The notes: a model not told the origin generated them from the letters alone. DNA of 28,887 nucleotides from Bisporella sp. PMI_857 (GCA_021307315.1 JAJSPD010000189.1:1-28887), one strand, 5' to 3'. Positions 10,838 through 23,086 are shown, numbered from the stretch's first letter. Numbers and translations: made by a program.

Positions 10838-13800
10838 AAACCGCAGCAGGATTGTCGGGTCTGTGAGTTCCTTGGCAGAGGTCAACATTGCTATCTGCGG
10901 GTGAGTGGCAGAAGGCTGTAATTACGAGTTGAAGGCTAACAAATAGATGAACCAGAGGCTTTCCCCGTAGATCTCGCATAACCAATTTCATGGGCCGTAG
11001 ATATTTTTGTCAAGAAGGTGTCATAAGTCCGAGACCACTCCCTGCTTAAATTTAAGAGTACATGGTGGAATCACATTCATCTAGCTAGCACAAGTCTCCC
11101 AAACCATAATATTTTTTTGCTTAGTTACTTCTCTTGTTGAATCATATCGTAAGACATCATATCTAGCCTAGCCGCATTGACCAAAGAACTATCCCCTCCC
11201 TGTATCCATTCTTTCTAGCCCCAACTTGCGGGGCATCAAGGTGAGTTGGCTACATAGGTTAGGAATGGAGATTAGCTACACGGGTTAGGCATGTGGGTTA
11301 GGAATAAGGGTTAGCTTCAGGAGCTAGCATAAGGGGGTGTAAGAATGAGGGTCAGTATAGGTGGCATGAGAAAGTAGTATGAAGGGCTGGTTTGAAATTC
11401 AAAAAGCGTGTTCACTGTATTTATAGAGAACTAATTATAATTAAGGAAGCCTCGAAATGTTTGCCGTTAGTTCGATGGCCTGGAAGGCTATCACAATATT
11501 CCTTGTTTAAACTCCATAAGCTAGATAGGTTTGAAGAGCAAACCTGGATCTAGCGTTGAACTTTTTGGGGGCAAGGGAGTATTTAGATGCATGAGAAATA
11601 AGATGCAGTTGGAATATGCGAAAGGGACATGCAGCTGGAACATGGGAAATGGTCATGCAATCAGAACGGCATGATCTTCTCATTTTGGCTTCTACTCTCC
11701 TGCGAGCATACAAACCGAAATGCCTATGGCCTCGCAAAGATAGCATGCTAAGTATTTGTCGGAGAAACGGATTTTTACGAAATATTCTCCTATTAGACAG
11801 AGGCCACACGGCAGTACATGCTAAATACAGATAAATGGTATATTTCCTAATACAGTAGCCGAGCCTATTTATCAGTTTACCACCACTTTTGCTTATCCTA
11901 TCAATTGGATGGATATTTGCTGCTAACCTGCTGGGCGCTAGAGCACCTATACTCCTCGTATTTTGATTATTCGTTGCTTCCAAACGAACTCTAAATACTT
12001 TTCCTGCCTGCGCAAGATATTATGTCATTGTTCAGGTTTAAAGCCAATTTCTCTATTTGAATGTGTCTGTAAAACTCATTAACATGGCTATGCTGCAACA
12101 GCTCACAAGATCTCCCCAGCTATGCGAGGTATTATATCTAAGTACAGTACTGTTAGGGTTGAAATTATTTGAAGGAAAACACCTCCAACTGCGAATTTTC
12201 ATACTGCAATGCGTCCCTGCGCAGAAGTCGAGAGCACTATTCTACATGCTACAGTACGCTACTACGGATTCAGCAACTCACGGAGCTATTAATGAAGCAA
12301 GAGAATTGCTTATTGAATCTGAGGCATTCTGGACTACACAGGAGGACTTTTTCCAGCTTCTCCAGGAGGTACAAAATAGGTCCGAAAACTTAGATTTGGA
12401 GTCGACCTTTCTGGTTCACGAATAGCTATTAGATTATATACAGCCCGGATGTGGTTTATCTGTTAAATCGAATTTTGACGGAGAAGACCAAGGTCAGCAA
12501 CATGGAGACACTTTTGCTCCGAAATATAGCGCACGACAACGGTAGCTTGCGGTTTACAGAAACAAGAACTTGACGGCGTATCACCGGAAGACCTGTCACA
12601 GTGGAAAAATGGAACCTAGCACTGAAACTCAGGGGAGAGGTTTGTTCCTTTCGCAAACGGAAAGTTCGCTATTCTCGTGACATATGCGAATAGCTTCAAA
12701 ACGCGAAAAAGCGTATTTCTGGGCAACAAGAGATGCCTCTATCGGAACATATTACTCTTCGCAGATCTGTTGAAGTGCCGTGATTCTCAAGCGCATACCC
12801 TTGGATATCCGGGCTATGATGCCTTTGTATTGGAAAGACGTATATTCATGGATATCGAATACGTTAATAGCTTCTTGGATAAGCTCCGTAATTCTCTCAT
12901 TCCCCGAAAAAGAGAAGAGCTCAAAGTATTAGAGTACCGCCAACTGAAAGACCAAAAAGAGAAGGGGGGTGTAGTGATAAAGAAGCGCAGCACTTTCCAC
13001 TGTGGGATCAGCATTATTATCAACCATTAGTGGAACAGGAGCCCCAGATCAACCACTCACAGGCATCTGAGTTTTTTCCGCTGGAGCGAACTCCTATTGT
13101 TATGTTGGGCATATTTGAGTCATGTCTTCGTCTTTGGTTTGATCCTATCCCAGCCACAAACTTACAGCAGATGTGATCTGGTACAAAGACGCACAAATTT
13201 TCTCTGTGTAGGATGGAAAGCATAAGAGTTCTAGCTTTATCGGACACCTTATTTTGACCTTCTGTGGCGAGATAAGAAGTACCGTGGAAGCCATAACGTC
13301 AACATTGAGTATGTTAGTCTTTCCTGGTCGTTTATCCAGATACTAACAACACGTCTTGGCTCATTGAAATTACAGGGATATTTAAAGCCAGATGGAAATA
13401 GGCATTATCCTTCGATAATCCCGATTTGCTCATTCCCAACCCCTACGCCAGCAGGCTGTTTCCCGCTCAAACATCGCCAGTTAGTGACTTTATTCCATAG
13501 TAAGTACGAAGAGACTAGATTTTGCCATAAGCAGAGAGTCTACTAATACAATGGTTGCACAGAGGAGGGCCACGGTATCCATAACTTGTTGTCTCAGGCG
13601 AAATATGTACGTTTTCATAGGACTAGATTGCCAAGGGATTTTATAAAAATACTGAGCATTATGCTAGAAGGTTGGTGCTGGATGAAAGACGCTCTAAGGG
13701 AGTTAAGCTATCATTATACCACGCCCGATGCAGGGCACTTGAGAAGATAGCAGAGCCAGCATCCAGATGCACCTGATCCACCGAAAAGAACCCCCAGATG

Positions 13801-14767
13801 AGCTTGTCAACTGTCTAATAAAACACCAGTATCTTAATAGAGGACTCTATCACCTGAACCAACTGTGAGATTCTTATGAAATGATAGTATGCTTTTTGTC
13901 ATGCAAGTGATGCTTGTGTTCTAGAAATGTACCTATCTTTGACTTAAGAGTCCACGGGTTGAGTGTACAGCAAAAAATTGTAGATGTCGATATTCAAAAG
14001 CTTTGATATAATAGAAAGAATGGAATATTCAGGGTGTAATGGCGGTTTTCAATTTGCGACATACTGTTCAAGACCAAAAAGCAACTGCTTCTGGGCCATG
14101 TCTTATTGTGCCTTCTATCCTGGCTTCAACACCTACCCTCATATCACCAAAGGCATAAATGCGAGATATTATACGTACTTATAGTACATAATTTCAATGA
14201 CACTGATTGCTCATAGTAAAGTGATGAAAGTTCCAGGTGAAATTTTATGTAATCTATGCAGGTAGGGCCATCATGCGGCCTAAGAGCTTTCTATCCAGAC
14301 TGTAGACAGCTTCCAAAGCTACAATTCTCGACTACAGGTGACCGTTTTTCGCCGGTAGCCAACATCTGTATAGATGCTCACAACATGAACCGTAATAGGA
14401 ATCCGCCCGGCCTTCTCAGCGCCTGTCCAAATATGCAAGTACTCTCTTGCTGCTCACATGTTCACTAATACTCGGATAGCCGATCGCCTATGCAGAGAGG
14501 AGGTAACCTCTGTATGCTATAGTCCCTGAGGAGCTTCCTGGTTGAAGTCAATGCTTTCTTAAGAGCTGTGGTAATGACTACCAAACTTCGCATCTCTCAG
14601 TGCTTTTCTCCATTCAGGTGGCGGATAAGGAATGACTACTGTGTAATTATCCTATCTTCAGAGCTGTTTGATAATAGCTGGTGCTTGCGTCAACAACTTC
14701 ATTTAATTATGCTATATAACTTTAAGCTACTAAGAATGAGAGGCATTTCTGGTAGTAGCCTCGAAAA
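10838..14767. other. Long gene-poor spacer with ORF fragments
   Basis: About 3.9 kb without a recognisable gene separates the DUF2855 gene from the seven-gene block. It contains the 13-bp minisatellite at 11244-11334. Several short open frames occur on the plus strand: 12057-12425 (122 codons), 12677-13030 (117 codons) and a frame lacking an early ATG at 12892-13176 (94 codons, containing PLERTPIVMLGIFES). They overlap in different frames and I recognise none of them. They could be remnants of one decayed gene or transposable element, or chance. The stretch 13200-14760 shows only shorter frames. Confidence 0.45.
11244..11334. repeat. 13-bp degenerate minisatellite, seven units
   Basis: Seven consecutive 13-bp units start at 11244, 11257, 11270, 11283, 11296, 11309 and 11322. 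The best-conserved part is GGTTAGGNANNNG; the outer units diverge (AGTTGGCTACATA, AGCTAGCATAAGG). The register is exact with no indels, which supports a true tandem array. The GGTTAG core resembles telomeric repeat sequence only superficially, because the period is 13 rather than 6. Confidence 0.75.
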
Positions 14768-16684
14768 TTAATTTGTAACCCTCAGTCTGTGCATTAGAGC
14801 TCGGTTCCTCTTGCCAAAAATAAAAAGAGGAACAGTCATAAAAGCAATAACAATCTGTAGCCCTCCAATAACGTTGAATACCTTCAGAGGACCGTCTTTC
14901 GCCAACCAATCGTTGACAAACAAGCTGAAGACAAAAAACAAAATGTTCTTGAAAACCATAATATCTATAAATATCTCTACACTTTGATTGCGGAATGCGT
15001 CTGTCATGTAAGATCCACTTGCAACATGCGAGAAGATCAAGGATGCAGTGATGAAGCCGTAAAACATGCTCGCAACTATTGGCCCATAGCCTGCTACGAT
15101 GCTCCCACCGAAGCCGTAGAACCCGATGATTCCTGTGGCTAGCATAGGAACTATCAGCCATAGCCGGAATTCAGCTGTAGAGTGGTTAGCTTATGCAGCC
15201 GGTACACAAGACCGCTAGAATTACTCACGTTCATATATTCCCTTATTCCGACGTGCAAGTGATTTTGCTGCATTATCGTTAAGTAAAATACAAAAGACTT
15301 CGGCGACAAGTCCGCCTATCATAGCGCCTGCATAAAGATATCCAATTTGTGCAGGATTGTAGTTGTATGGCGGCACAGCAAATATTTGTGCCAACAAGAA
15401 TGAAACGGCTACAGTCCATGCAGAAATTGCGCCTTGTGTAAAGCATGCCTGGAGTAATGGTCAGTCAGATGTTTGCTAAAGTATCATGCATCTAATACCC
15501 ATATGACGGCAGGGTTCAAGAATAGCTTTAACGGTGCCAAAACGATACCAATCATGCTTTGGTTTGAATAGGATTGAAAAGATGGCAAAAGGATTTGAGA
15601 GTAAGACTTTTTGCGAATTCTTAACCCCTGTTGTGTATCCGTATGACCACTAGCAACCTCTTCGACCTCAGCCGTTAGTCCAGACTCGGCTTGCTTGCTA
15701 GCCAAGTCCCCAAGGTGGTCAACAGAGGCAGAATCGATGTTGTATATGGAATCCCGAACGTAGGCAGTTTCAGGTACACAGAAGAGAACAACAGCAAAGC
15801 TATGATAATTAGTATATTAGTATTGCAAAATAGGATGCTAAGATGATACATACGCAACTCCTGCAAAAATAGCCATGACTCTAAACATCCACCTCATACC
15901 AAGATTCTGGGCAACAACGCCTGAAATCATGGGGCATAGGACATTGAATGCTCCTAGAGGAAACAGAAATGCCGCAATTCTTGTCCCGCGTTCATGTACA
16001 CAATACATGTCCGCAATCAATCCAAAGCCTATGCTTTCGTACTGCTATTTATTAGCTCACACAATACCTTGATGATGGAGTGACCCACAAATGACACGCC
16101 AATGCCCTGTAGCACTCGGGCTCCAAGTATGCTATTGTAAGAACCAGCGTAGATGAGCCAGATACTTCCTGCGGTCCCAACGGCAGATGTAGCAATCAGA
16201 ACCGGCCGTTTCCCATATTTCTTGGCCGTGGGGGAAATAAAAAAGCCCACCAATGCCACTGTGAGTAGTTGCCATCCTGTTAAAAGCGAGACTCTTTTGA
16301 AAGATTCGTTGTATTCGACAACTAGCTGGAAGGCGACCGGAGATAATAATGGCCCAATGGCCCCAGCGAAGGTGAAGGTACAAAACACAAAGGCTAGTAG
16401 TACAAAATCACGATAATAGATAGACCAGTTCTATGAGGAGTTAGTGAGCCACTTCTTATAGATGGCGAGAGTTTGTTGATGGTTTTGCTTATACATACCA
16501 AAGGATCATTTGGATCATCAGACGGCTGAGGTACAAGGACTATATGCGAGTTTCTTCCATTTCCATGCTTCAGTGTACGAGAAACGACTGCTTCAGTGGA
16601 ATCAGTTAGAGACTCATCGTCGGCCAAGAGAACGGTTCCCGGGGGATGTTCGTTGCTCTTGCTCTCTAGCAGGCCAACTGCCAT
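14768..16684 (-). CDS. MFS transporter, DHA1-like
   Basis: Six exons (16499-16684, 16089-16430, 15854-16041, 15499-15799, 15239-15448 extended to 15229, and 14768-15174) join in frame to 547 residues; exon 5 is 15229-15448. It is an integral membrane transporter of the major facilitator superfamily. A hydrophilic N-terminal tail of about 60 residues ends DPNDPLNWS, a hallmark of fungal DHA1-like members, followed by hydrophobic segments typical of 12 helices. LQGIGVSFYESIGFGLIADMYCVHERG is restored only if the second intron starts GTGGGT at 16088. A hydrophilic central loop lies in exon 4 (acidic, QQGLRIRKKSY). The start ATG at 16684 is the first ATG in the frame. It is transcribed divergently from the flavoprotein gene and shares its promoter. 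It probably moves the pathway substrate or product; direction and ligand are unknown. Confidence 0.92.
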
Positions 16685-17241
16685 TGTGAACAATAGATGT
16701 GGATGTAAACTTCAAGAAAGCTAGGACAGATTGTGATTTTGAAACGGGTAGTCAATGCCTGGCAGAATTCAGAAGTAAGAATGCAGATCGTAACAGGTAT
16801 TATAAGGGATCGCCTTTTTTAACCAAATTACAAGCTCCCCGTCTAGCGCATAGTTTTTTCTACCTAGGACATGGGAACTGTGGAGCTTAGCTCTTCAGGC
16901 GAGCCTGGGGTACATAATACCCCGCAAAATGTGTTATTGTTTAATTTAATTCAGTACCTATTCAAGTCCTTACGGTTACCTTAAAAGCGTGTGGGGTCCA
17001 AATAATTTTTTTTTTTTTGGGCCTTTACCCCACAGAAGATTCACCCATGCTTGCTTCATGTAAATTCTCCCCCATTACATCAAAAATCTTGCCAAACATT
17101 CTTGCTACATGGGCCGAGAAGCTATTGTCAGTTTTGATGCTTATAGGACCCTTGGGTTTACAGGTCGCAGTATGTCTTAAAGTTCTCTTAGTACATTTCT
17201 ACAAAAAGGAGGTTTGAAGTACTTCAACGAACTAGTTAATC
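16685..17241. promoter_or_regulatory. Bidirectional promoter, MFS transporter / FAD oxidoreductase
   Basis: These 557 bp separate two divergent start codons, so both genes must be driven from here. Three related GC-rich elements stand out in an AT-rich background: a perfect inverted repeat GGGGTA-cataa-TACCCC at 16907-16923, TGTGGGGTCC at 16990-16999, and TACCCCACA at 17026-17034. The last two are in opposite orientation and flank a T-rich run (about 17006-17018). The same 9-mer recurs in the promoters of the other cluster genes. Confidence 0.7.
17026..17034 (-). promoter_or_regulatory. Cluster motif TGTGGGGTA (exact copy 1)
   Basis: Plus strand reads TACCCCACA. It lies 208-216 bp before the FAD oxidoreductase start and about 342 bp before the MFS start. 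Exact copies occur in three other promoters of the block. Confidence 0.6.
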
Positions 17242-18827
17242 ATGTTGGCGCAGAACAACCATGGTATATCTGCTCAGACACCTTTGTCCAGCACAACACA
17301 TCATGAAGGTACCGAGACGTACGAGGCTCTTCGTCGAGCATTTTATAACGATAGGGTTCCCGACATAAAGCCAGCCGAGATAGCAACTCCTATCAACACT
17401 CAGGGAGTAAGCGCAGCATTGAAGCATGCGGCGGCTCAGAACTGGAAAGTTGGCGTCCGCTCAGGGGGTCATCAGTGGACTTGCTCATCGCTCATTGAGG
17501 GTGGCTTATTGATTGACACTCGGTATCTCAACCATGCCGTCGACTTTGACCCCGAAACGAAGCTTGTATCTTTCGGGCCGTCAGTAAACGGCTCTGAGGT
17601 GTCCGCGAAGATGGTCTCCGTTGGCCGCTTTTTCCCTCATGGGCACTCCCCAACTGTTGCTGTTGGCGGCTTTCTGCTCGCAGGGGGGCAAGGCTGGTTC
17701 ATGCGTGGTTGGGGCTTAACATCTGATACTTGGATCACACAAATTGAGATTGTCACTGCCTCAGGAGATACCCTTATCGCAAGTGAAACGCAAAACCAGG
17801 ATTTGTTCTGGTCGGCGCGAGGCGCTGGACAGGGTTTCTTTGGCGTTGTAACGAAATTTTGGTGCCACACAATTCCAGGACGGAGCCTCTTCCAGACGAC
17901 AATTGTGTTCAAGTGCGGTGATCAATTCGAAAAGATCGTAGAGTGGGCATTGGATTCATTAGAAAACACACAAAAGGAGTTTGTGGATGGGGCACTGTGC
18001 ACTTTTTATGCCGACAAAAATATACCAGGAGTATACACCGATGAATTGACCGAAGCCAGCACTTTAATGGCAGCTGTAGCTCTAACTGCGTACACAGACA
18101 CCCAAGAAGCAGCTACCGAATGGCTGAAACCTTGGCAATTTATTCCCAAGTCCCTTGAAAACAGTAAAGTTTTCTCAGAAACAGCTATGCCAACTTCTTG
18201 GGCGAAGATCTTCAAAGAACAAGATGAATTCACGCCGTTGTTTAATAATGAGAGGTGGCAGGTAGGCAGCATCTTAACTGATCCGACGACTACTCGATCG
18301 AAGGTAAATACATAATTCAGGGTCATTACTTTAAATTTCAACTTGTTTCGTATCTGTCTCTGATCATTGTTGCAACAGTTAATCAGCTCTCTTAAGCCGG
18401 CCCTCTGCGACCTGCCTACACGTCGGTCTATCGGGTGTGTATACTTTGCAGAGACAATCCCGGATGAAAACCGACTTTGCTCCAGCCTACCGCAGCAGTT
18501 CTACGTTGCTAGTATGGTGTGCTGGAATGGAAATGAGCATGACAGCAGAGTGCAAAAGTGGCTGGAGAATGTGTATTCCACTGCAGCACCAGCCGCATGT
18601 GGAGTGTACGTTGCAGATTTCAACTCTACGTTGCCGGTAACAAAAGTGAGTCACCTGTTGATCGTATGGCCCTTTTATTTTCGTGTGGTGAGACATAATA
18701 AGCCTACTAGCGATGCTGACGCAAGCAGGTCATGACCGACTCCGCATTCCAGAAATGGATGTCTATCCGCAGCAAATGGGACCCGCAGAACCTCTTCCAG
18801 GGGTTTCGGGGTTTTAATAGCAGTTAA
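17242..18827 (+). CDS. FAD-linked oxidoreductase, BBE-like (PCMH fold)
   Basis: Exons 17242-18303, 18379-18645 and 18729-18827 join in frame to 475 residues. It belongs to the vanillyl-alcohol-oxidase/berberine-bridge-enzyme group of flavoproteins, which oxidise alcohols, sugars or phenolic substrates using O2. The FAD-binding domain is clear: EIATPINTQGVSAAL, then RSGGHQW, where His77 is the expected covalent flavin attachment site, and GHSPTVAVGGFLLAGGQGW. The second attachment cysteine of bicovalent members is not present at the usual position (GHSPTVAVGG), so flavin is probably held by one bond. The C-terminal BBE signature KWDPQNLFQGFRGF is present in exon 3. No signal peptide is evident, whereas many fungal relatives are secreted, so it may act inside the cell. 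It is divergent from the MFS gene and convergent with the monooxygenase gene. Confidence 0.93.
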
Positions 18828-19401
18828 CATTGTTAAGCTGATCTCGGATTTTTGAGGTGATACAACTAATAACCCACGGATACTACACAAAGCTTGTTGT
18901 TAGCCCCGGGGGGTTCAATTTCGATGTTATGACTGGGCATAGCTAAAGGCCTTTATAATTAGTAGACACCAGTTATTACTTCCAATATATACTACAATTC
19001 CTCCAAATACAAGCTCTTGTTTTACCCGTACTAACTTCAACTCCTGGTCTGAGAAATTCTGAATCTTCCTCTAAGAAAAGCCTGTTCGGATGTTTGGTGT
19101 GTATTTCTCGGCTTGGTGAGAGAAGCCATCTCCTTGCTTTGCGTGCCAGGTTTAATTTTGAACATGTCATTTTAGGTACTCTAAGATCCTACTGGGGACT
19201 CAAGATCTTGAAGTCTATACAGTCTACAAAATACAGGGACAAGCAGATAACATTGAACTAGAAGCATGTATAAAAGGTAATATCCCAACATACAATTCTA
19301 GTCACGAAGCACTTATCGAATTATTTTTAGACATTATACACGGAATTTCTGCTTCGATTCATTTCATGTAAACGAATTCTTATCAACTCTACTGAATGAA
19401 A
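18828..19401. other. Convergent 3' intergenic spacer
   Basis: These 574 bp lie between the 3' ends of the FAD oxidoreductase (+) and FAD monooxygenase (-) genes. The short open frames here match nothing I recognise. No TGTGGGGTA motif is present, which fits its lack of a promoter. Confidence 0.5.
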
Positions 19402-20835
19402 TCAAACATAGTGTTGTGTAAAATCATACTTCAACGCATTTGCAGCCTATAGCATTTGTCAATATCAATTGTTTAAGCGGGAAAGGGAGATTCAAAACAT
19501 ACTAGCTGCAACTCAAGAGATAATTCCTTGTTGCTCGCCGCCGACACACATATTTGGAGGAATTTGTCATTTTCCAATGCCTTGCTGGGGTTCTGACCCC
19601 AGAGTCTCTCAAAGTTTTGGCTTGAGATGGGATTTACAAATTCATTGTATTTTTGTCGTCGGACTGTATCATATCTGTCCAGGATCTCTAGCGTTGCCTT
19701 GCCACAGAAGATTCCTATCAAACAGTCGTAGAGTCCACCCACATCTACAATACCACTTGTCAGACCCAACCCTCCACTAAATGGCCTGTTAACAGCGCTT
19801 GAAACTAGTTAGAGCAAGCTACTTACAAAGGATTGCATAGATGAGCTGCGTCTGCCGCAAGGAGAAATCTACCAACTCGAAACTTTTCTGCGCAACGCTG
19901 ATGCACTTTGTATGGACTGAAGTTTGCCAGGCGATAATCTGACGGTTCAGGATGACCAGGCAGTATTATCTTGAACTTCTCTGGCAATCGCTCGAGGTAC
20001 TCTTCACGGGTCAATCCGAGGGATTCGCCATAGGTAACTCGCCAGAGGCCGTCATTAGATATACGAGCAGCCATGAACCAATGCTCTGGATCTATGATGA
20101 AGTTTGAGTCGCTCCAGCCGTATTTTTTGACGTCGTAGTAGACCTGATTGCGAATTTAGCTTGAACTTAAACATCCCTTTTATTGACCATATCCTACATT
20201 TGTAGCTACGATCTGCTTATCCCATGTTTTCCCTGGGAACTCCCAATCTCCAAAAAGAGATCTACGAATCTGGCTATTGGCCCCGTCACAACCAACAATA
20301 AAATCGGCTTCCAATGTGATAATCCCAGAATTTGTCTGTACCTCCACGGAAGCTCTGTCGTCGGTTTGGTGAAGTTTTACGACCTTATGCCCAAAGCTAA
20401 TTTTTGCCGTGGGCTGCTTGGAAAGATGCTTGCCGAGAATATCCCCAAGCTTATTTAGCGGGAGACAAACCATCTTGTCCGGGTAGTCTGACGGTAGAGC
20501 GCTCGCATCTATGCCAGCAAGGAAGGTTCCGTCTAGTGTTCGCCATGATACACCTTCAGGCAGAAAGCCTTCTGCAATAATATCCTCGAGGACTCCAGCA
20601 CGACGAAGCTCGGCAATCGCTGGAGAAGAATAATGGGTAGCTCGAGGTTGTTCATCGAGCCTTTCTGTTGCTTCCAGTATTTCTACTGCAATACCCTGTT
20701 TTGCTAAAAGCAAAGACAACAGCAAGCCTGCAGGGCCGGCACCGACTACAATTACCTGCGTTTTTTTTTTTCAGAATACGGAAAGGGTGATTGATTCAGG
20801 TCGCTACATACCTTTGGCGGCGATATAGACGGCAT
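19402..20835 (-). CDS. FAD-dependent aromatic monooxygenase, PheA/TfdB type
   Basis: Five exons (20812-20835, 20198-20755, 19827-20143, 19503-19785, 19402-19446) join in frame to 408 residues. It is a class A flavoprotein hydroxylase (PF01494): it uses NAD(P)H and O2 to add a hydroxyl group, usually to a phenolic ring. The 8-residue first exon joins to VIVVGAGPAG, giving the Rossmann GxGxxG at Gly13-Gly18. The NADPH/FAD motif CDGANS lies at 164-169, and the second FAD motif reads LLAADAAHL around Asp292 and His295, with Ala where Gly is most common. The tiny last exon (14 residues ending LKYDFTQHYV) restores a C-terminus typical of fungal homologues; without it translation would stop at 19475. 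Introns are 41-56 bp. No separate thioredoxin-like C-terminal domain is present. The substrate is unknown. Confidence 0.92.
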
Positions 20836-21357
20836 TCTGAGGATAAAACACGATTCAAGACTATATTTGCAGAATGAAAAAAAATCAAATGATAATTGCG
20901 AATCAGAAATAGATGAATGCCTCCTAGGCTGACAATGATGTGGTTGTTTTAAACAGCCATCGACTCTAGAATTGTAGTTGTGGGTCAATCATCGGCCGAG
21001 TAGTATTATACTAATGGTTTAGCCTAAAACTTACGGTCTAGAAATCGAGATACATTACATTCCACCCACATTGCTCATTGTCATGATCAAGGAGCGACAG
21101 TGATTTACCCCACATGCGCTATCCAGACGTGGCAATAAGGTCAATCCGCTTCATATCAGGGACTTGGCAAAAGTCATGAAGTCAATACGGTTTGCCTTCT
21201 GGCTCAGGAATGGTTACTGGTGCGTAATTTAAATGTATCTTAGAACTTGAATAGCTGATCACATAACAAGCTCTTGTTCTTATATCACCCAAGAAACTAA
21301 AGTACAATTATAGTTCAATTGGTTGACAATTTCTAAATGGTGATATCTGAGAGAAGC
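20836..21357. promoter_or_regulatory. Monooxygenase promoter region and P450 3' flank
   Basis: This 522-bp spacer contains the promoter of the FAD monooxygenase (start at 20835, minus strand) and the 3' flank of the P450 gene (stop at 21358). The cluster motif lies at 21106-21114. I see no coding region. Confidence 0.55.
21106..21114 (-). promoter_or_regulatory. Cluster motif TGTGGGGTA (exact copy 2)
   Basis: Plus strand reads TACCCCACA. It sits 271-279 bp before the FAD monooxygenase start codon, with its gene in the same orientation as the G-rich strand. Confidence 0.6.
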
Positions 21358-23086
21358 TTAGTTCACAACCATTCCGGCATTGTTTACTTTCACAGATCCA
21401 AGAAAGAACCCTTCATTTTGCGCATTCACCCATTCTCTTCGAACAATCTCAGCAGCTCTCTCACTTCTTGGGAGGAAGCGCACACGGTAAGGTTTGCTAA
21501 GCGTATTTGCACCTGGCTCCAAGCTATTATCCGACAGGTCCATACTCATTTCAGTGCCATCATCCGCTAGAGGAGGACAAATATTAAAAGCCCACAGCAA
21601 CTTTGCAAGTACGATAAAGAGGCTATTCTCGGCAAGATGCATTCCTGGGCAAATTCTTCGTCCGGCTCCAAAGCTGAAATGATCTCTTTCATACGGGTCG
21701 GCGTGAGCAGCATAAGCACCAGCCTTTAGGTGATGATTGAGATATCGACTTGGATTGAACTCATCAGGATTCTCGTGCCGTTCCGGGTCAAAGTGTAATG
21801 CATACTGGCATATAGATATAATTGTTCCTTTGGGGATAAACATGTCTTTGTAAACGAGATCCGCAGTTGTACGATGAGGCGTACCAATATTAGTAACAGG
21901 CCGAATCCTTAAGATCTCTTTGCCCATCGCCCTGATGTAAGGGAGGTTCTCTTCGTCGTCAAAAAGAGGACTTCGATCCTCTCCTACGACTTTTAGGAGC
22001 TCTTCCTGGGCACGTTTCTGCACGTCTGGGGCTGCTGCAAGAAACTTGACGATACTATTCAGCGCAGAAGAAGTGGTTTCAGACCCTGCTTCAATCATTG
22101 CTTTCATCCAAGATTAGCAAGACGTTTTGTTCAAGGACAGGTTTCCTTACTTCCTGCAACGTACGCTGCCTGTAAATCTGTGATTCCTTGGCCCTTATAG
22201 TTGGTCTCAGAAAATTGCTTAACGAAACACTCGGGTGCTTTTCCATTCTGAACTTGCTGCATTAGAGTATTCCAGTACTTCATCCATAGACTATTCTGTC
22301 TGTGTTGATAACGGAGTGCTCGTTTTCGCCACCACTGCATCCAGACAGGAAATTGAGCCAGTGGTGGGATAAGGTCCGCAATAAATGCTCCTGGTGCCGC
22401 CGCTTCTGAAAATTCAGCCATCACTGTATAGATCTCTGTTATATCTTCGCTTCTCTATTCAGGTTAATTTTATTCATACATATCTGAGATGCGCAACCTA
22501 CCCATGATGGAATGCGTCTTCCATAAGTTGAAGTCATGACTACACTTGCAGAATATCTTCTAAAATGGTTGTAAAAGCTTTCCTCGTCCTTATTGTCCTC
22601 CAGCAGATCATGCATAAGCTGTAGAGCCTCAAATTGCTGAGAGGGCTGGAACGTATTTGACATCTTCGGGGTGAGGAGTTTATGAACCACCGTCCTAAGT
22701 TTCCTCCATTCTTGGGTGTAGTCCATCAGCAGAAATCTCATGCCTCCAGAAACAAGATCGGAGGCAACAGGCATTCTTGGGCGCCCAGAAGTGACGGATG
22801 ACTGCTTGTCAAAAAGTTCTTTGACAGCAGCAGGGCTATTAACGAAGATCCAAGTATCCCATCCCATCTGTACCTTGAAAAGCTCGCCATACTCTAATGC
22901 CCATTTGCGAAACAGCGATTGGGGCTGTGAGCTCAAGGACAGTGTATTTCCGACTAGAGGTAAACCCTTTGGACCAGGTACATCTCGTAGTGCTTTCGGA
23001 ATGGCTTTCGCCTGCTTGCCCGAGGCCCAAATTGCAAACAGTAGCCCGACACCTGCCAGGACCAAGTAAGAGGTAAGCTCAGCCAT
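21358..23086 (-). CDS. Cytochrome P450 monooxygenase
   Basis: Exons 22502-23086, 22151-22454 and 21358-22100 join in frame to 543 residues, a normal length for a fungal microsomal P450. An N-terminal membrane anchor (about residues 5-22) is followed by the proline hinge VPGPKGLPLVGNT. The oxygen-binding I-helix motif AGSETT (301-306) is rebuilt across the second splice (VAGTMIEAGSETTSS). ExxR is Glu358-Arg361 and the heme loop FSFGAGRRICPG has the axial thiolate Cys447, so the enzyme should be active at the endoplasmic reticulum with a P450 reductase. The PERF-like region (FNPSRYL) is present. I cannot assign a CYP family with confidence; the pattern is of the E-class group I type common in fungal secondary metabolism and xenobiotic oxidation. 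The upstream region carries the cluster motif. Confidence 0.94.

Noticed and set aside
11244..11334. Interstitial telomeric repeat
   Set aside because: The period is 13 bp and the units are not TTAGGG arrays.
16042..16088. Shorter intron starting GTATTG in the MFS gene
   Set aside because: It would be only 23-26 bp, too short for fungal splicing. The GTGGGT donor gives a 47-bp intron and a family-consistent join.
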